In this document: positions 1 through 11,570 of the stretch, piece by piece
Layout of the letters: every line of letters starts with the position of its first letter
Position numbering within the stretch: the stretch's first letter is position 1
NCBI GenBank assembly: GCA_037447605.1
Contig: CM074806.1
Location: forward strand, 1,491,432 to 1,555,431
Source: Zygnema circumcarinatum
Lineage: Eukaryota > Streptophyta > Zygnematophyceae > Zygnematales > Zygnemataceae
Length of the DNA stretch: 64,000 nt
Direction of reading: 5' to 3'
Notes under the pieces: model-generated
The model's input: only the letters and a program-made list of their open reading frames with translations
The model's database searches: none
What the model was told of the DNA's origin: nothing
Program-made: the position numbers and the translations under genes

Positions 1-148
1 GACAAGGTAATTGGCCAAGCACAACCTTCAGCCAAAACTCTATTCTCTTTCTCCCCTGTTGTAGGCAGTCTCCAACAGAGGAAAAAGCATCATTTCGCCC
101 ATGATTCAAATCGCAATCCAGTTTAAAGCAACACTCTGGTAAACGACC

Positions 149-1792
149 TCAATTTCTTCCACAACGAACAAATCCTTCGCGTGCTCCCTCAGTTTGCCTC
201 TGCAAATGTAACGAGCGGGTTCGAAGGGAGCACCTGTTGTCTCCTGCCTCGTGAGCTTCATACGAGAGGCAGTACTTAGCCATCGTTCGCTCAATGTCAT
301 ACGGCCCATGGAATAATGCAGATTGCTTGTCGTACCCGCCTGTATCTCTATCGCTGTACGATGCAAAGCAAGCCTTGCCCATCAAATCTAAGGTTGGCGC
401 CTGCCCACTCTCGTCCTCTGCCCAGGCTTTGCTGTTCAGGTCACCCTTTTGCACACTACCTGGGTGGGGCCCACAACCTTCCGCTTGAGAGTTGCCACTC
501 CATGGCCTCCCTAACCCTCTGCTATCCCCCGGCTTCCCTCCAGCTTGCCGCCATGGATCCTCGGGCTGCACTTGTTGCAGCCTTTGTGCTGCATCCGGCC
601 CGTTCCGAAAAGGTCCTCCAGAAGGAGGAGGTTGGACACCCCCGGCAGCATCATCTTCACAAGGGGGGAGCTTCAATAAGGGCCAGTAGCTTGAAGCCCG
701 TACAGCCGCATAGAGCTCGCGAAAGAATGGGGACTGCAAGTACAGATAGACAGTCACTATGAAATTCTTGCCGCGGACCAGCATCAAGGTCAACGGGGTG
801 GAGGAGGTTGCAGAAGAATCACACTCTTGGAGTGAAAACTGTAATAACAAGCAAACAGTCGACAGGCATTCCAATACAGAAGAAACAGCATGTGTGACGA
901 TGCCCTGTCTGACCAAGCACAGGAATGAGAGAATTAAGAGGGGTCTTACCTGACGCATTTTTGCCTTTTGAGCCATGGCATTGAAGACAATAGGCAGCAA
1001 AATGAGCCGGAGGTGGCCTTGAGGTGTGTTCTCTTCCCCGAGCATTTTACGAACCAACACCTTCACTTCATGAGGACTTTCAAAGGCCCACTGCCAGTAG
1101 ACAAAGCCGCGAGATCGGTTCCCTGCAGGTTGCTCCGGGAGGGTCACAAGACGGTGCTTCAGACTGCTTAGCTTGCGGCTGTAGTTTGCCTCAAACATTG
1201 TCTGCAGAGCCCTCCCCAGATCATTTAACGCAATGCCCAAAGCGTCACATAGCAATTAACAGCCTTCTAAGTCCCTTAGACAGCCAATTCGAGCGGTCTG
1301 GAAAGGCTGGACTTTTCGTTCTTGATCGAAATAGAACCGTAGTAAGTTAAAAGTGCATTACGATCGTCAATTAAGCAAGGAGATTCAAAGCACGATTCGC
1401 ACAGCGAGATCGTACTAAAAAAACAAAAACAATGTCTGATTGGTTCCTTATAGCAACACTTTCTAAGGATGCTTGCTGAAAGCGCTATGTCAACCATCAT
1501 AGGAAACCTGGGGAAGTAGAAGAAACGTTTGCTGAGAGACACCTTCACATGTCCACAGTTTGGCCAAGGTCTACTCTCGCTAGCAAATAGGTCAAACGAA
1601 CTGCTGATGTGATCAAACTGAAAAAAAAGAAGAGAAGAGCACCTTCATGTATATGAGAGGTAGTAAAACATCCCCCGTGTCTGTATCCTCCAGCAGAAGG
1701 TAGCGCTCCGATGGAGACACATGCAGCCACATAGGCCGAACTTTTAAACCCTCCGCTCGAGCCACGTTGAGCTCCCCCGCCTTCCGTTTCAT
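149..1792 (-). CDS. Unrecognised multi-exon protein (partial model)
   Basis: I do not recognise this family. Three stretches look coding on the minus strand. A first exon at 1643-1792 starts at an ATG (MKRKAGELN...) and ends at a GTGCTC donor in phase 0. A middle exon at 950-1201 (84 codons, containing RKLSSLKHRLVTLPEQP and GFVYWQWAFESP) follows a CTCTGCAG acceptor and ends at CAG/GTAAGA in phase 0. A last open stretch at 149-838 follows a TTATTACAG acceptor in the same phase. The last stretch begins with a hydrophobic beta-like segment (VRGKNFIVTVYLYLQ) and turns into a Pro/Gly/Asp-rich low-complexity tail. There may be an unseen exon at 1202-1642. The 3' end is uncertain: another frame (106-230, RYICRGKLREHAKDLF...) also looks coding and could be the true last exon, reached through an AACAG/GTGCTC acceptor. 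Confidence 0.45.
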
Positions 1793-2640
1793 AGGCAGAC
1801 GCACTGCCACCACCCCCCACACCCACGTCCGCTTCTCCTCTCACGCTCCGCACATGGCAATGCAGCGGCAAGCCACCGCTTCTCAGCCCCCCAATGCGTA
1901 TAAGCCAATGCAGCAAGTGGGAAAGGTGCATTGGAAAGTACGAGGCGAAGGACGCGCTGCATCGCCTGCCCGGCCGAGGGAGAGCCCCGCTGTGTCAGAC
2001 GGCTCGTCCTCAGACCCGTCCCGTGCCTCCCACGCCGCATCCGACGCAGCCTTCATCTTCAACTCCCCCTCCTCTCCCTCCCCGTCACACTCCCTCCCTC
2101 CCTCCCTCCTTCCTTCCCTCCCTCCCTCCCTCCTTCCTTCTTTCCTTCCCTCCCTCTTCGCTCCTATCCTTCTGCAACTCCGCTCTCTCCCTCTCTCTCT
2201 CCCTCTCTCTCCCTCTCTCTCCCTCCCACCCAGCTCGCCGTTATCCTCCTTCCCTCCTTGGAAAGCAGGCAGCGCGGTGCAAGTCGGCGCGCGGCCACGT
2301 GTCCCCCTTTCCCCTGCTACGCTGGCGCCCCCGAACACGGCCTCCCCTCTGGCCCGGCACCCGCCGCGCCCGCCTGCCAGACAGGCCGTCACGCCTGTCA
2401 CGCCACGCCCGCCGGCCGGCGCCCGCCGGCGGACGGCCAGTCAACCATCCCAGGGGGCGCCTTCCTTTGTGATGACGTCACTACCCGTGAATACTCTTTG
2501 CTAAGCGCTTACTCCGTACGGTGAACTTTGGGGATTCGTACGGATAATACCGAAAAGTACAAGACTGATCACGTCATTTAAGCGTGATATTTGCGCGTTA
2601 CTGGGATCATAGAAAGGAAATGATTGCCGGGCGCCCGTAA
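1793..2640. promoter_or_regulatory. GC-rich divergent promoter region with pyrimidine tract
   Basis: The region lies between a minus-strand gene and EXO70 on the plus strand. It is GC-rich, carries a long TCCC/CTCT pyrimidine tract, and near its right side (2511-2545) has two CGTACGG sites plus a GATGACGTCA motif (2471-2480), which is a palindromic CRE/bZIP-type site. Open frames across the tract (Ser/Pro/Leu-rich on one strand, Arg/Glu/Gly-rich on the other) are by-products of low complexity. Promoter status is inferred from position only. Confidence 0.4.
2050..2232. repeat. Polypyrimidine tract (TCCC/CTCT microsatellite)
   Basis: An almost uninterrupted C/T run on the plus strand, built of CCCTCCCT and then CTCTCTCC units. 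Similar tracts occur in other gene-upstream islands of this window (about 12390-12430, 27995-28060, 48737-48951). Confidence 0.85.
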
Positions 2641-2880
2641 TGTACCCCTCCGCCTGGGCGGCGTGACCGGCGTACGGTTGCCGGCCGGATTGGCGGCCGG
2701 CAGGCGGCCGACGGCGGATCCCGAAGCGGCCCAGCGTCCGGATCGGTGGCGGGCGGCGACTCTTGGCAGCTTCATTAATAGGGCCGGGCGGGGCGCGAGG
2801 CCGCGTGCTAGGGCTGAGCTGGAAGGGGACCGGAGGGCCGGGGTCAGGGCTGACGGGGCTCCGCGGGAGGCGGAGGTCGG

Positions 2881-3166
2881 AGGGTTAGGGGTAGGGTTGA
2901 GGGTTGAGGGTTAGGGTTAAGGGTCAGGGTTAGGGTTGAGGGTTAGGGTTGCGGGTTGAGGGTCAGGGTTAAGGGTCAGGGTTAGGGTTGAGGGTTAGAG
3001 GGTTAGGGTCAGGGTTAGGAGTCAGGGTTAGAATGTCAGGTCAGGGTTAAGGGTTAGAGGGTCAGGGTTAGGGTTAGGGTTAGGGTTAGGGTCTAGGGTT
3101 AGGGTTAGGGTTGAGGGTTTAGGGGTTAGGGTTAGGGTTAGGGTTAGGGTTAGGGTTAAGGTTAGA
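2881..3166 (+). repeat. Degenerate telomere-type TTAGGG repeat tract
   Basis: About 285 bp of GGGTTA units. The part near 3062-3160 is close to perfect TTAGGG. The left part is full of variants such as TTGAGGG, TCAGGG and TTAAGGG. The tract stops 20 bp before the EXO70 start codon, so it probably lies in the 5' UTR or core promoter. Coding sequence follows and a gene lies on the other side, so it is interstitial rather than a chromosome end. Confidence 0.9.
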
Positions 3167-3185
3167 GGAGTGCAGAGTTGAAGAG

Positions 3186-6100
3186 ATGGGAGCCGGGGAA
3201 GTTGCATGGCTGGCGGAGAGGAGCCGAGCCTTGCAGGACACGCTGGCTAGAAGTCGTGCCGCATCTGACAAGATGGTCTCCATTCTCACCACCTTCGACA
3301 CACGCCTCATCGCTCTCGAGAGCGCTATGCGGCCCATACAGGTAAGATTGCATTTGCTAGTGAAAGCGTACAACTTAATGTTTTTTGCGACATTTTTGCC
3401 ATTGGTCTTATTCTTCTCAAATGCGCCTTGAATGGGTTACATAGTTGTGATTCGTCTACCTGCTGGTAAATATTCATCCACAGAGAGCCGTGAGAGTAGC
3501 TTTGCCGCTTACCTAACGATTTTTGTCCACCCAATTATTTCCCTTTCCAAGTTAGGCGTACGTGAGGTGTGGCCCCTGTCAAAATTAAGTTGCCAGTTGA
3601 TGATTAACTTCAGTAATGACCTTGTAAAGGTCGCATTTTCTGCCCTGATGTAACTGTGTGAACCCTTAAGTTGCAACTACACAATTTTTTGCGGGGTGCA
3701 TGGAAGGACTACAGGTGAAGACTAACGATTTCCGAAAGTCACATCTCAACATTGACGCCATGGTGAAGGCCGTTGAGATGGTGCTTTCAAAATTCAACCT
3801 TCCGAGGCAGGTCAACCCACTGCTATTGTTCCTTGCAAGTAGAGGTTCTGAGGATGGAGGGACAAGACCCTTTAAGTCTAATGTGAAACGTTTTGGTTAT
3901 CGCCTCTAAAATGTTGATTGACTTGATGTAAACCGCCATTGTATTGCACGTTTTGACTGAGCTTTACCAACATATTATCACAATGAATGAACTGAGTGGG
4001 CACCTAATCATAACATTGATTAGTTCATATCCGGAAATTAAACATAATACTGCTGAAACAAGGACTTCGCACAAACATGTTGCAAATAAGTGCATTGATA
4101 ACGCTTTACCATAACAAAGCGCAGCTTGCAATATCCTTGTCTAGCAGGGTATCTTGAGACGTAGTCTTAACTACAGCCTTTTTTAAGGTAGCTTACACAT
4201 CGATCTGTAGCTCACCTCGTTTCATCGATCTGAGCAGCACGAGAGAAGTCGTCTTATGATTGCTACTGAACAATAGCGATCACAAGACTGGGACTAGTGG
4301 TATTTGTTTTGAATTATTATTATTATTCTGTTTCAGTCCACTGACTATTGGTGTTTGCTTGAGTTACAGGTGGAGCCACGGTTGAAGGAAGGGATCCAAG
4401 ATAACCTTCACTCTTATCTTGCATCTCTCCATGAGCTTGAAGATGCCATGTCCTTTTTTGAGGCGCATCCAGGACTTAAACATGGGGAAGTTTTGCTCAG
4501 CCACGCCAAGGGCCTTCGAAAAGAGGCATTGGCAAAACTTTTAGCACAATTCTCTGAGGTGCTTCAAGCTCATGCGTGAGTGCTCTAAATATGCCTATTC
4601 TGATTTCAGCGAGCAAAGGCTATGATTAAAATGGCCATGGCAAGTTGGCATGCACGCATGCTACCTGCAAGGTCCTTTTAATTTTGAAAGGTAGCTTCTT
4701 ACAACTGATGAGGACGAGCAAAGGGTCTATTGCTGTTGACTGTTAAGCTAACTGTCATACACTTGCTTGGGAGCCCTTGGATCAAGGATGCAGGTTCTCT
4801 ACTTTGGTGAATGCTGCATTGTGCTTGCATGTCGGTTTTCTCGAATAGTTTCCTATGCACAGTACTGCGCAGATGTTTTCAAATGACCATGTCACATTGA
4901 CACTAAGTGCAAATCCGAATTTGCATTGCTATGTACTTTGCTGAACTTAAAGACACGGTTCCATGAGTGTGAAATCGTTTACAGAGCACTGTGATTGTCT
5001 GCTGTGCCAATTGTTCCTCTGTGTCGCCAATTTTTTAAGCCCTTTCAAAGTATTGGAACGTGTCGTTCAGCGCGTTTGGACCAATAGCTTATCGTTTTCT
5101 TGGAGCAACTTCCTGCTTTGTGCTAGTGACTCTCTGCTTCTTGTCAACTATTTCACTTCGAAGACCAGATTATGTGGTGATGAGGTCAGTTTTTTGCACT
5201 TTTTGCTTGCAGAAAAGAGTTGGATCAATCAGTCTTGTTTGAGGCTCTTCCAAAGCAGCAGATTGGGCAGCTGGAAGGCTCCCAAGAAGGTCTAGAAAGG
5301 GAGGCAGCCTCTAAAGTGGACTTGAGCAATGAAGCAGTCGGAGGAGATACGGCGGATTCGATGAAGGCAGAAAAGCAGGAAGAGATGCAGGCCTTGCTGC
5401 CTGCCAGCATTGTCGAGACCTTGCATTTGGTTGCCGTACAAGCCGTTGCTTCTGGAGCAGCTCAGGAGTGCATCCTCTCATACAGGTGATTGGAATCCCT
5501 TTGTTTTTTTTTTTTTTTAACTCTTTATATTCTTCCTTGCTGCGTAGGGATTATGCAGCTTGTTGGAAGGACAAAGGAAGTTATGAACCTGCTTGAAAGC
5601 CAAGTGTTGGGAATATTTGTAGGATTTTGGAATTGGCAGGGTGTGGTTCAATAGCTGTAGAGGGGATTGGTGGGGTACAGGAAGGCGCGACGTGAATGGA
5701 TGGAGCAGATGCTCAAGCGATTAGGAATCGAGGATTTGAGCAAAGAGGAAATTTTTCGAATGTCTTGGGAATTACTGCAAGAGAAGATCGGCAGCTGGAT
5801 AGAGCAGATTCGGGTTACGGTGAGTTTTAACATGTTGATTTGGCAAACGGCTTTTGCTTTGCCTGCTGCTTGTTGGATCAACCAAAGGAGTGGTTCCAAC
5901 AGGGCAATATGGAACAGTGCCGATGATTGAGTTGCAGCCATACTCAAGTGTTGGATTGGGTGAAGTTTGGACGGTGATTAGAGGCTTCTTGTCATGCTTG
6001 ATGGTTTTGTACGATGGCAGTTATTTTTTACTCAGTATGGTCTTTTACGAAGCGGCTTTTGTCTTCTTCTATCTTTCCCTCTTCTTTTTTCCACAGTTTC

Positions 6101-8933
6101 TTATGCAGTTCAATGGTTCTTGTACTTGGCGATGTCTTTTGTATGTTAACCATTTCCTTCTTTCGCAGTTTTAGTCTCTCTCTCGCTCTTTCTCCCTCCC
6201 TTTCAACGTGTCATTTTAACCTTAGTGTGTTTCTTTCGTCGACCTTGAACGCGGCAGATGATGGTCCTATTCGTGGGGGAACGAAAGCTTTGCGATGCCG
6301 TGTTTGAAGGCTTGGATCCCCATCGCGAGCAGATCTTTGCTGAGGTGGTTGAGCACGGTGTCGGCATGTTGCTTACTTTCGGAGAAGCAGTTGCTGACAG
6401 CCACAAGGCACCCGAAAAGCTGTTCGTCCTCCTAGACATGTACGAGACCATGAAGAAACTCCTCCCACAGGTAGATTGTTGCCCTTTGCTCTTATCAGAC
6501 AACTCCGTAACTGAAACTCAAAATGCTCGTGATGACCCATACTCCTTTTTCTATGCAGTCGTTTGAAGTCCGTTTTGTGCCCCTGTCACTCCCCATTGAG
6601 AGTCATTCAGCTATTGGATGCATGAACGTGTACCCACCCCTCTGCTTGCAGATGGAGATGGCCTTTGCAGGGAAGGCTTGTGCACCCGCTTTTGAGCGCG
6701 CGCAAATGCTCTTGCAAAGACTTGCTGGTAGTGCTCAAAGCACATTTGTTGAGTTTGAGAGCGCAGTGGAGAGGGATACCCACAAGGCGACTGTGGTCGA
6801 TGGGACAGTGCATCCTTTAACCAGCTATGTGGTCAACTACGTCAAGTTCCTCTTCGAGTCAGTGCTTCCCTTCCCCAGCCAGTTTCTGTCAGTTCAAAGA
6901 TAAGAAAATGCTCTGGAATGAATGGTCGGATGAATGAGCGATGGCTTCTTTTGAAAACCAAAGGAGGTGTCTTGCGGGCGATCTTGGATGAATGCAGTTA
7001 CGAGTCCACTCTCGCACAGATTTTTGAAAAGGATGACAAGGGAACGTCCTTGAAGGCTGGTGAGAGTAAGGCTCAATCTCGACTGGCAGTGGCGACAAAG
7101 CAGATTCTGACAGTGCTTCTTAGCAATCTGGAGGCCAAGGCGAAGACTTACAAGGATCCAGCTCTGATGCACATTTTCCTCATGAATAATGTGCATTACA
7201 TGGTCCGAGCTGTGAAAAGGTAAGTATCTAGCCCTCCTCGCCGCACCCAAAAGCGAATAACGCCAGTATTCTGATACAGTTCTTAACTTTCTCGAGAGTC
7301 ACTTAGGATACTCGGTGTGCATAGTGGAAAGGACCCCCTGCAGCTGATGGTTGGCGTTCGTGACAAGGACATCAAATGCAGCTCCGTTCTGTGCTAATCT
7401 TGTCATCTTGCTAATCTAATCATAGGTGTTTTGATGAGTCTGACAGTATTTCTCCTGAAACTGATAGTTTCAGACTGTGATATGCTACTGACAAGGAGAC
7501 TAGGGTGGCAACAGATCAGAGGTGGCCGCTCAGCTTTTGGGGACAGACTGGTTAGAGAGACATCGGCGTGTTGTTCAGCAGCATGCGTCGAGCTATCAAA
7601 GGACGGGTTGGGGCAAGGTGGGATTGCTTTCTAGCAGAGACTGCCCCCTTGGTTGGAGGGCTCGCTTCTGTACTGTTTTGCTGTGCGTGGTTACTTCCCT
7701 TGCTTGACCATTCCTAATTAGTGGTAGTTGGGGCACCATCTTTACAACGTTTCTGGAGAAAGTATTCTTTAGCTGCACTAGCACATGTAGAAGAATTTCA
7801 GAGATGTGGCAGGTTACAATAAAACGCCGATTTGAAGTTGTTGTTTTCAGAAGAGTATTGCGACGCTGTGGGTTGCGGGCAGGTGATAGGCCACGTTACA
7901 ACGCAAGGTCTTCCCCCAGAGAGCACTTTGACGAAGAAAGCAATAAAAGAAAGGCAGGTTCTCCATCCCACAAATCTTTACTCATCGCGTTGCGGCCTTG
8001 CTGCTCTTGCATCACTGAAGTGAATTAGTACATCAATTGAAAGTCAGCGAGGAACGAGCTTTGATGGAAGCGTTTCAGCAGTTAGAGCAAGAGAGTGTAC
8101 GAAGCCAAAGTTTTGCTGCCTCTTTGAGGGCTTTGTCATGCCATTTGGATGGCAATGCATGCGAGGAATTGAGCGAACTGTCGAGTGACACGCATTCAGG
8201 CTACAACAAAAGAGAGAGAAAGCATCAAGGGTTACAAGTGTTTTTAAACAAATATTCAATTTCCAATCTACTAAAACACCATGTTTTGCGTGATAAGGCT
8301 TGAGCAAGTCGGTGAACGTGTAGGCCTGTCCGTTACAGTCAAGTTCCATTATTCCAGAGGCAATTTCGTTGTGACAAAGAACCTGACCTAACAGTGCAAT
8401 TCCTCAGTGGCTAAAAAGAGCTTCAAATGGTGGAAGAAGGGTGGTCGTGGATTTTAACCAGGCTAAACCAAGACCTGAATGGAGTTGCAGATTCAGAGCG
8501 TTCAATGCGGCTGTGGAGGAGCTGCATGCGCGGCAGTCGGCTTGGAGCATTCCTGAGTCGTCTTTGCGCGAGGCAGTACTGCTCGCAGTGGGAGAAGTGC
8601 TGCTGCCTGCTTACTCTGCCTTCGTGCGCCGCTGCACGTAAGCCGAACTCGTCTGCGCATCTTGATAGTTTCTGAGCTCTCAGTGCGTTGCAAAACTATG
8701 CTTTTTTAAAGTATCCCGAATGCTGCCTCCTGATAGCTGGAGCATTTGCTGGGTGACACAAAGGGAAGGCTTTGAACGGGTTGTGTGGGTTCTCATCGTG
8801 GGCCTCTTGTGGCAGGCCCATACTGGAGACCTATTCAACGTCCGTTGAAAAGTATATGAAGTACAGCCAAGAGCAGTTAGAAACCTTACTGCAGGAGTTC
8901 TTTTCGGGAAACTCTGCGACATCGTCGCGATGA
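3186..8933 (+). CDS. EXO70: Exocyst complex subunit EXO70 (EXO70A-like)
   Basis: EXO70 is the exocyst subunit that tethers secretory vesicles to the plasma membrane through PI(4,5)P2-binding C-terminal helices. Exons: 3186-3341, 3715-3810, 4370-4575, 5213-5485, 5681-5819, 6258-6470, 6652-6857, 6998-7219, 7515-7617, 7851-7882, about 7924-7953, 8491-8637, 8816-8933. They total 1941 bp and encode 646 residues, a normal family length. Plant-EXO70 signatures are visible: an N-terminal heptad region ending ALESAMRPIQ, then GERKLCDAVFEG, KLFVLLDMYETMK, DGTVHPLTSYVVNYVKFLF, YKDPALMHIFLMNNVHYMV, ERHRRVVQQHASSY and AIKERFRAFN. The ATG follows the telomere-like tract and is the only in-frame start that begins the conserved N-terminus. 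The short exons 10 and 11 are the least certain; exon 11 needs a GC donor at 7954. Similarity is closest to the EXO70A type that serves general secretion in plants. Confidence 0.93.
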
Positions 8934-9712
8934 TCTTTGAGCATCTTTCAACTGTACCCATGAACCCACCCTTGGGCCACCAAGGGCGGTCTCCTATTTC
9001 CGGGCATTAGTCATTGTAATTTATCGATTATATTTTTCGACAGATTTTCACATCGTACATAAAGGAAAAACGGACACTAAAGTGTGAAATCTCACCGATT
9101 TTCTTACAATTTGACATGAAAGAGCTCAGACCTTCATTGTAGCATCTCTATGCTGTGGCGAAGAATGTAAACACTGCCCTGATTCGAATCCGAAGGGCCT
9201 CAGATGCCTTGAACGAAATCATCTAAGAAAAATTTGCAAGGTCTCTCCAACACTTGGTTTGGTGCAAACAACCCAGTTTCTCCTTCAGACATTTTTTCGT
9301 CCTTTTTACGACTGCTTCTTCCAATAAGAGGAGCATGACAAGTGACGGAGGGGGTGGCCTCACTCAGGCTCGTGCTGTACCGTAAAACCGAGCAGGTTGA
9401 GAAATTGAGAAACGAGTTTTCTTAATTTCTCAATTCTGAATCTTATTAAATTGAGGAAAAAAATTAGGAATTCATTTCTCATTTCTCAAAATGAATCGTG
9501 TTCACGAATATAGGGTTTAATTTTGAGAAACTGGTTTTGAATTTTTTTTTTTTTTGAGAAGCCAAAATCTTTGAATTTCTTTTTTTCTCAACCTGTTCGG
9601 TTTCACGGTACTCCAAAGCTCACTAGCGGCAACCTTAGGTGTCGCATCGCGGGCGCCTTTTGGTTTAGGTCTCACGACCGTCCTCCCGAGAGGGCTGAGC
9701 TTCCTCGCCGCC
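8934..9712. other. Intergenic region between EXO70 and the next gene
   Basis: AT-rich spacer with no coding signal. The only structured part is the inverted-repeat element at 9377-9611, listed separately. The following gene's ATG lies about 100 bp beyond that element. Confidence 0.6.
9377..9611. mobile_element. MITE-like element with long terminal inverted repeats
   Basis: The left end (taccgtaaaaccgagcaggt, then tgagaaa) and the right end (its reverse complement with two mismatches, ending ggtttcacggta) form terminal inverted repeats of about 27 bp. The interior is AT-rich and noncoding and has further self-complementary TTGAGAAA/TTTCTCAA blocks. Both ends carry a TA, which fits a TA target-site duplication of Tc1/mariner (Stowaway-like) elements. 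The left-terminal GTAC and right-terminal GTAC are palindromic, so the exact border is ambiguous by two bases. There is no transposase, so it would be non-autonomous. The class assignment is inference. Confidence 0.75.
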
Positions 9713-11334
9713 ATGTTCCGCATGAGGGTGGAGGAAGCGGATATGGTGCAGAATGTTAGGCCTGGGATGGTGGTGGAAAAGAGACTGCACGTTCTCACCA
9801 ATCTGGAGACAAAGTTGAAGATAGTTATTGCGCCAGAAGCCACTGTAGACGATGTGAAAGGTAGATGCACCCAGTCGAGCCAGACATGCAGCCCCACTCC
9901 TGTTCTGCTTGAAGTCTTTGGACCTTTCCTCTAGGAATGCGTCATGGCCTTCAATGGCAGGCATTTGGCTTCATTTGTCCTTTTGTATCGGTCTGTCAAC
10001 CTGGTACATCCTTTCCCGTAACTGCCGAGTTCACAACTTGTCAGACTTCCGTCCAATTGTATCTTTGAGATATCTCGTCGGTATGTTATGAACTGCACAT
10101 CTGTCTCTAAGGCTTGTCTTGGACTTGATTCAAGGCGGTTTCAGCCGTTGAGCTCAGATGTTGAGTTTCAACTCACAGAGCATTACTCATTTGACGAAGG
10201 GGCGCGGTTGGTTTGTCCAGTTCTTGTGACAAACGACCACAATCAACAATACCCGGAGCATGGCCAAATTAAGGTCACGTCTTTGGAGGTAATTTGAAGT
10301 TGCTTTTTCCAAGCAAAATGATATTCAAATAGGCAGGCAATCATGGAGCCATCGGGTAGGCATATAGGTGCGGTGGCAGGCGAGCAGTGATTTCTGTGTT
10401 GTGCTTAAATTTTTTCTGAGGACACTTGTGGCTGCTCGAGTAAGCGAGCAGTCTATGTTCTGTTCGGGACAGCACCATGTGAAGGTCCGACTGTTCTGCT
10501 GAGTCAATTTTTATGCACTTGTTCAATGATTGCGAGCTTGCCCGCACCGGCCATATGTATGTTTGAGCTTTATCCATGGGAAATTACAAGACGTCAACAG
10601 AGGAAGGTTTACTCTAAAAGAATCGAGCAACAATTATATGCCTCTTTATTTTATCTATTCAGGTGATTTTTCTCTCTGCTGTTTGAGAATGGATTGAAGT
10701 TCTCACAGTCTAAAATCTAAAGAAGCGAGCCACCGGTCTTAAACACTAGCAATTTACAGGATAGGAACAATGCCGTCCGACTTTTCTAGCTCCTTTGAGT
10801 AAACTGGTTATTCAAGCAGAAGGTGTCGCTCGATTCTGCAGGTAAATTGTCTGAAGGAGAGCGAATTGATGGACACTCTGTAGGGTGTGCTTCGATTGAC
10901 TCTGCATTCCGTGATGGGGCATTTGGTACAATGGCAGACGTTCACTGGGTACCAGTTGAGGGGATCGCAATATATTCAGCGCCTTATCGGAGATGATGAA
11001 GTGGTGGTGGCCGTCGTTCACAGAGAGGAGAGGAGGCAGCAGTGAGTGGATCACTCTTAAAACCGCATCTTAATAGCCTTTTTGCCGGAGGTTGGGACCT
11101 TTTTGTATGGCCTTTCAGGCCTTTCTTTCAGTGGCCTCATTCTCATTCTCATTTTAACTTGTCATGTCGTCTTTCTCACAAGTTCTTCAGCGCCTGATTT
11201 CGAAATGTCAGCAGCAATTCCTAGAAAAGGGGATTTGTTTTACCAATGTGGTGGAGTACTATAATAAAGATCAGATGTATTCTTTGCCTACAACTATGTT
11301 GCGTGTTATTAAGTAGGTGCCTACAACTGCCTTG
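9713..11334 (+). CDS. Unrecognised conserved-looking protein (incomplete exon model)
   Basis: I do not recognise the family. Exon 1 (9713-9860) starts at an ATG in good context (GCCGCCATG) and encodes MFRMRVEEADMVQNVRPGMV and a short charged beta/alpha region. Exon 2 (10158-10288) joins in phase (VEFQLTEHYSFDEGARLVCP, then a Gln/His-rich loop). A third coding stretch around 10968-11041 contains YIQRLIGDDEVVVAVVHREE and ends at a GTGAGT donor. The last exon starts after a TTCTTCAG acceptor near 11191 and ends at a TAG near 11334 (FTNVVEYYNKDQMYSLPTT motif). The phase between the third and last stretches does not agree in my model, so an exon or junction is missing. The protein is probably small (about 170-220 residues), soluble, and lacks signal or membrane segments. 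Confidence 0.45.
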
Positions 11335-11454
11335 TCTCATTTTCGAGTCCATGTGAGGCTCGAGATTCAGTCACGAAGATGTTCGATAATTTGAAGTTTC
11401 TGGAGCGTAGTTTCTGGCGTAGTTTTCCGCTCTTAGCTTCGTTCTATTGTGCTT

Positions 11455-11531
11455 GGGTCCTTTGCGACCAGTCCCTCGTGGTTCCACATCATGCTTTGTC
11501 CATGTACATTTAATGGCTTCGCCATCGTGAG
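11455..11531 (+). repeat. Dispersed repeat family, copy 1
   Basis: Shares blocks with 34317-34440 and 40090-40188: a left block of the form GGTCCTTTGCGACCA...CTCGTGGTTCC and a right block CATGTACATTTAATGGC...GCCATCGTGAG. The right block contains an ATGGC/GCCAT inverted repeat. Confidence 0.65.
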
Positions 11532-11570
11532 TTCAATGAAATTTTCTTTTTCTGGAGCTAATTGGTGTTG

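Noticed and set aside
1767-2524. Long overlapping frames on both strands rich in Ser/Pro/Leu or Arg/Glu/Gly
   Set aside because: They translate a polypyrimidine microsatellite; no domain, no splice support and all six frames are open for the same reason.
9178-9204. GATTCGAATCC resembling a tRNA T-arm
   Set aside because: No matching acceptor, D-arm or anticodon arm could be found around it.
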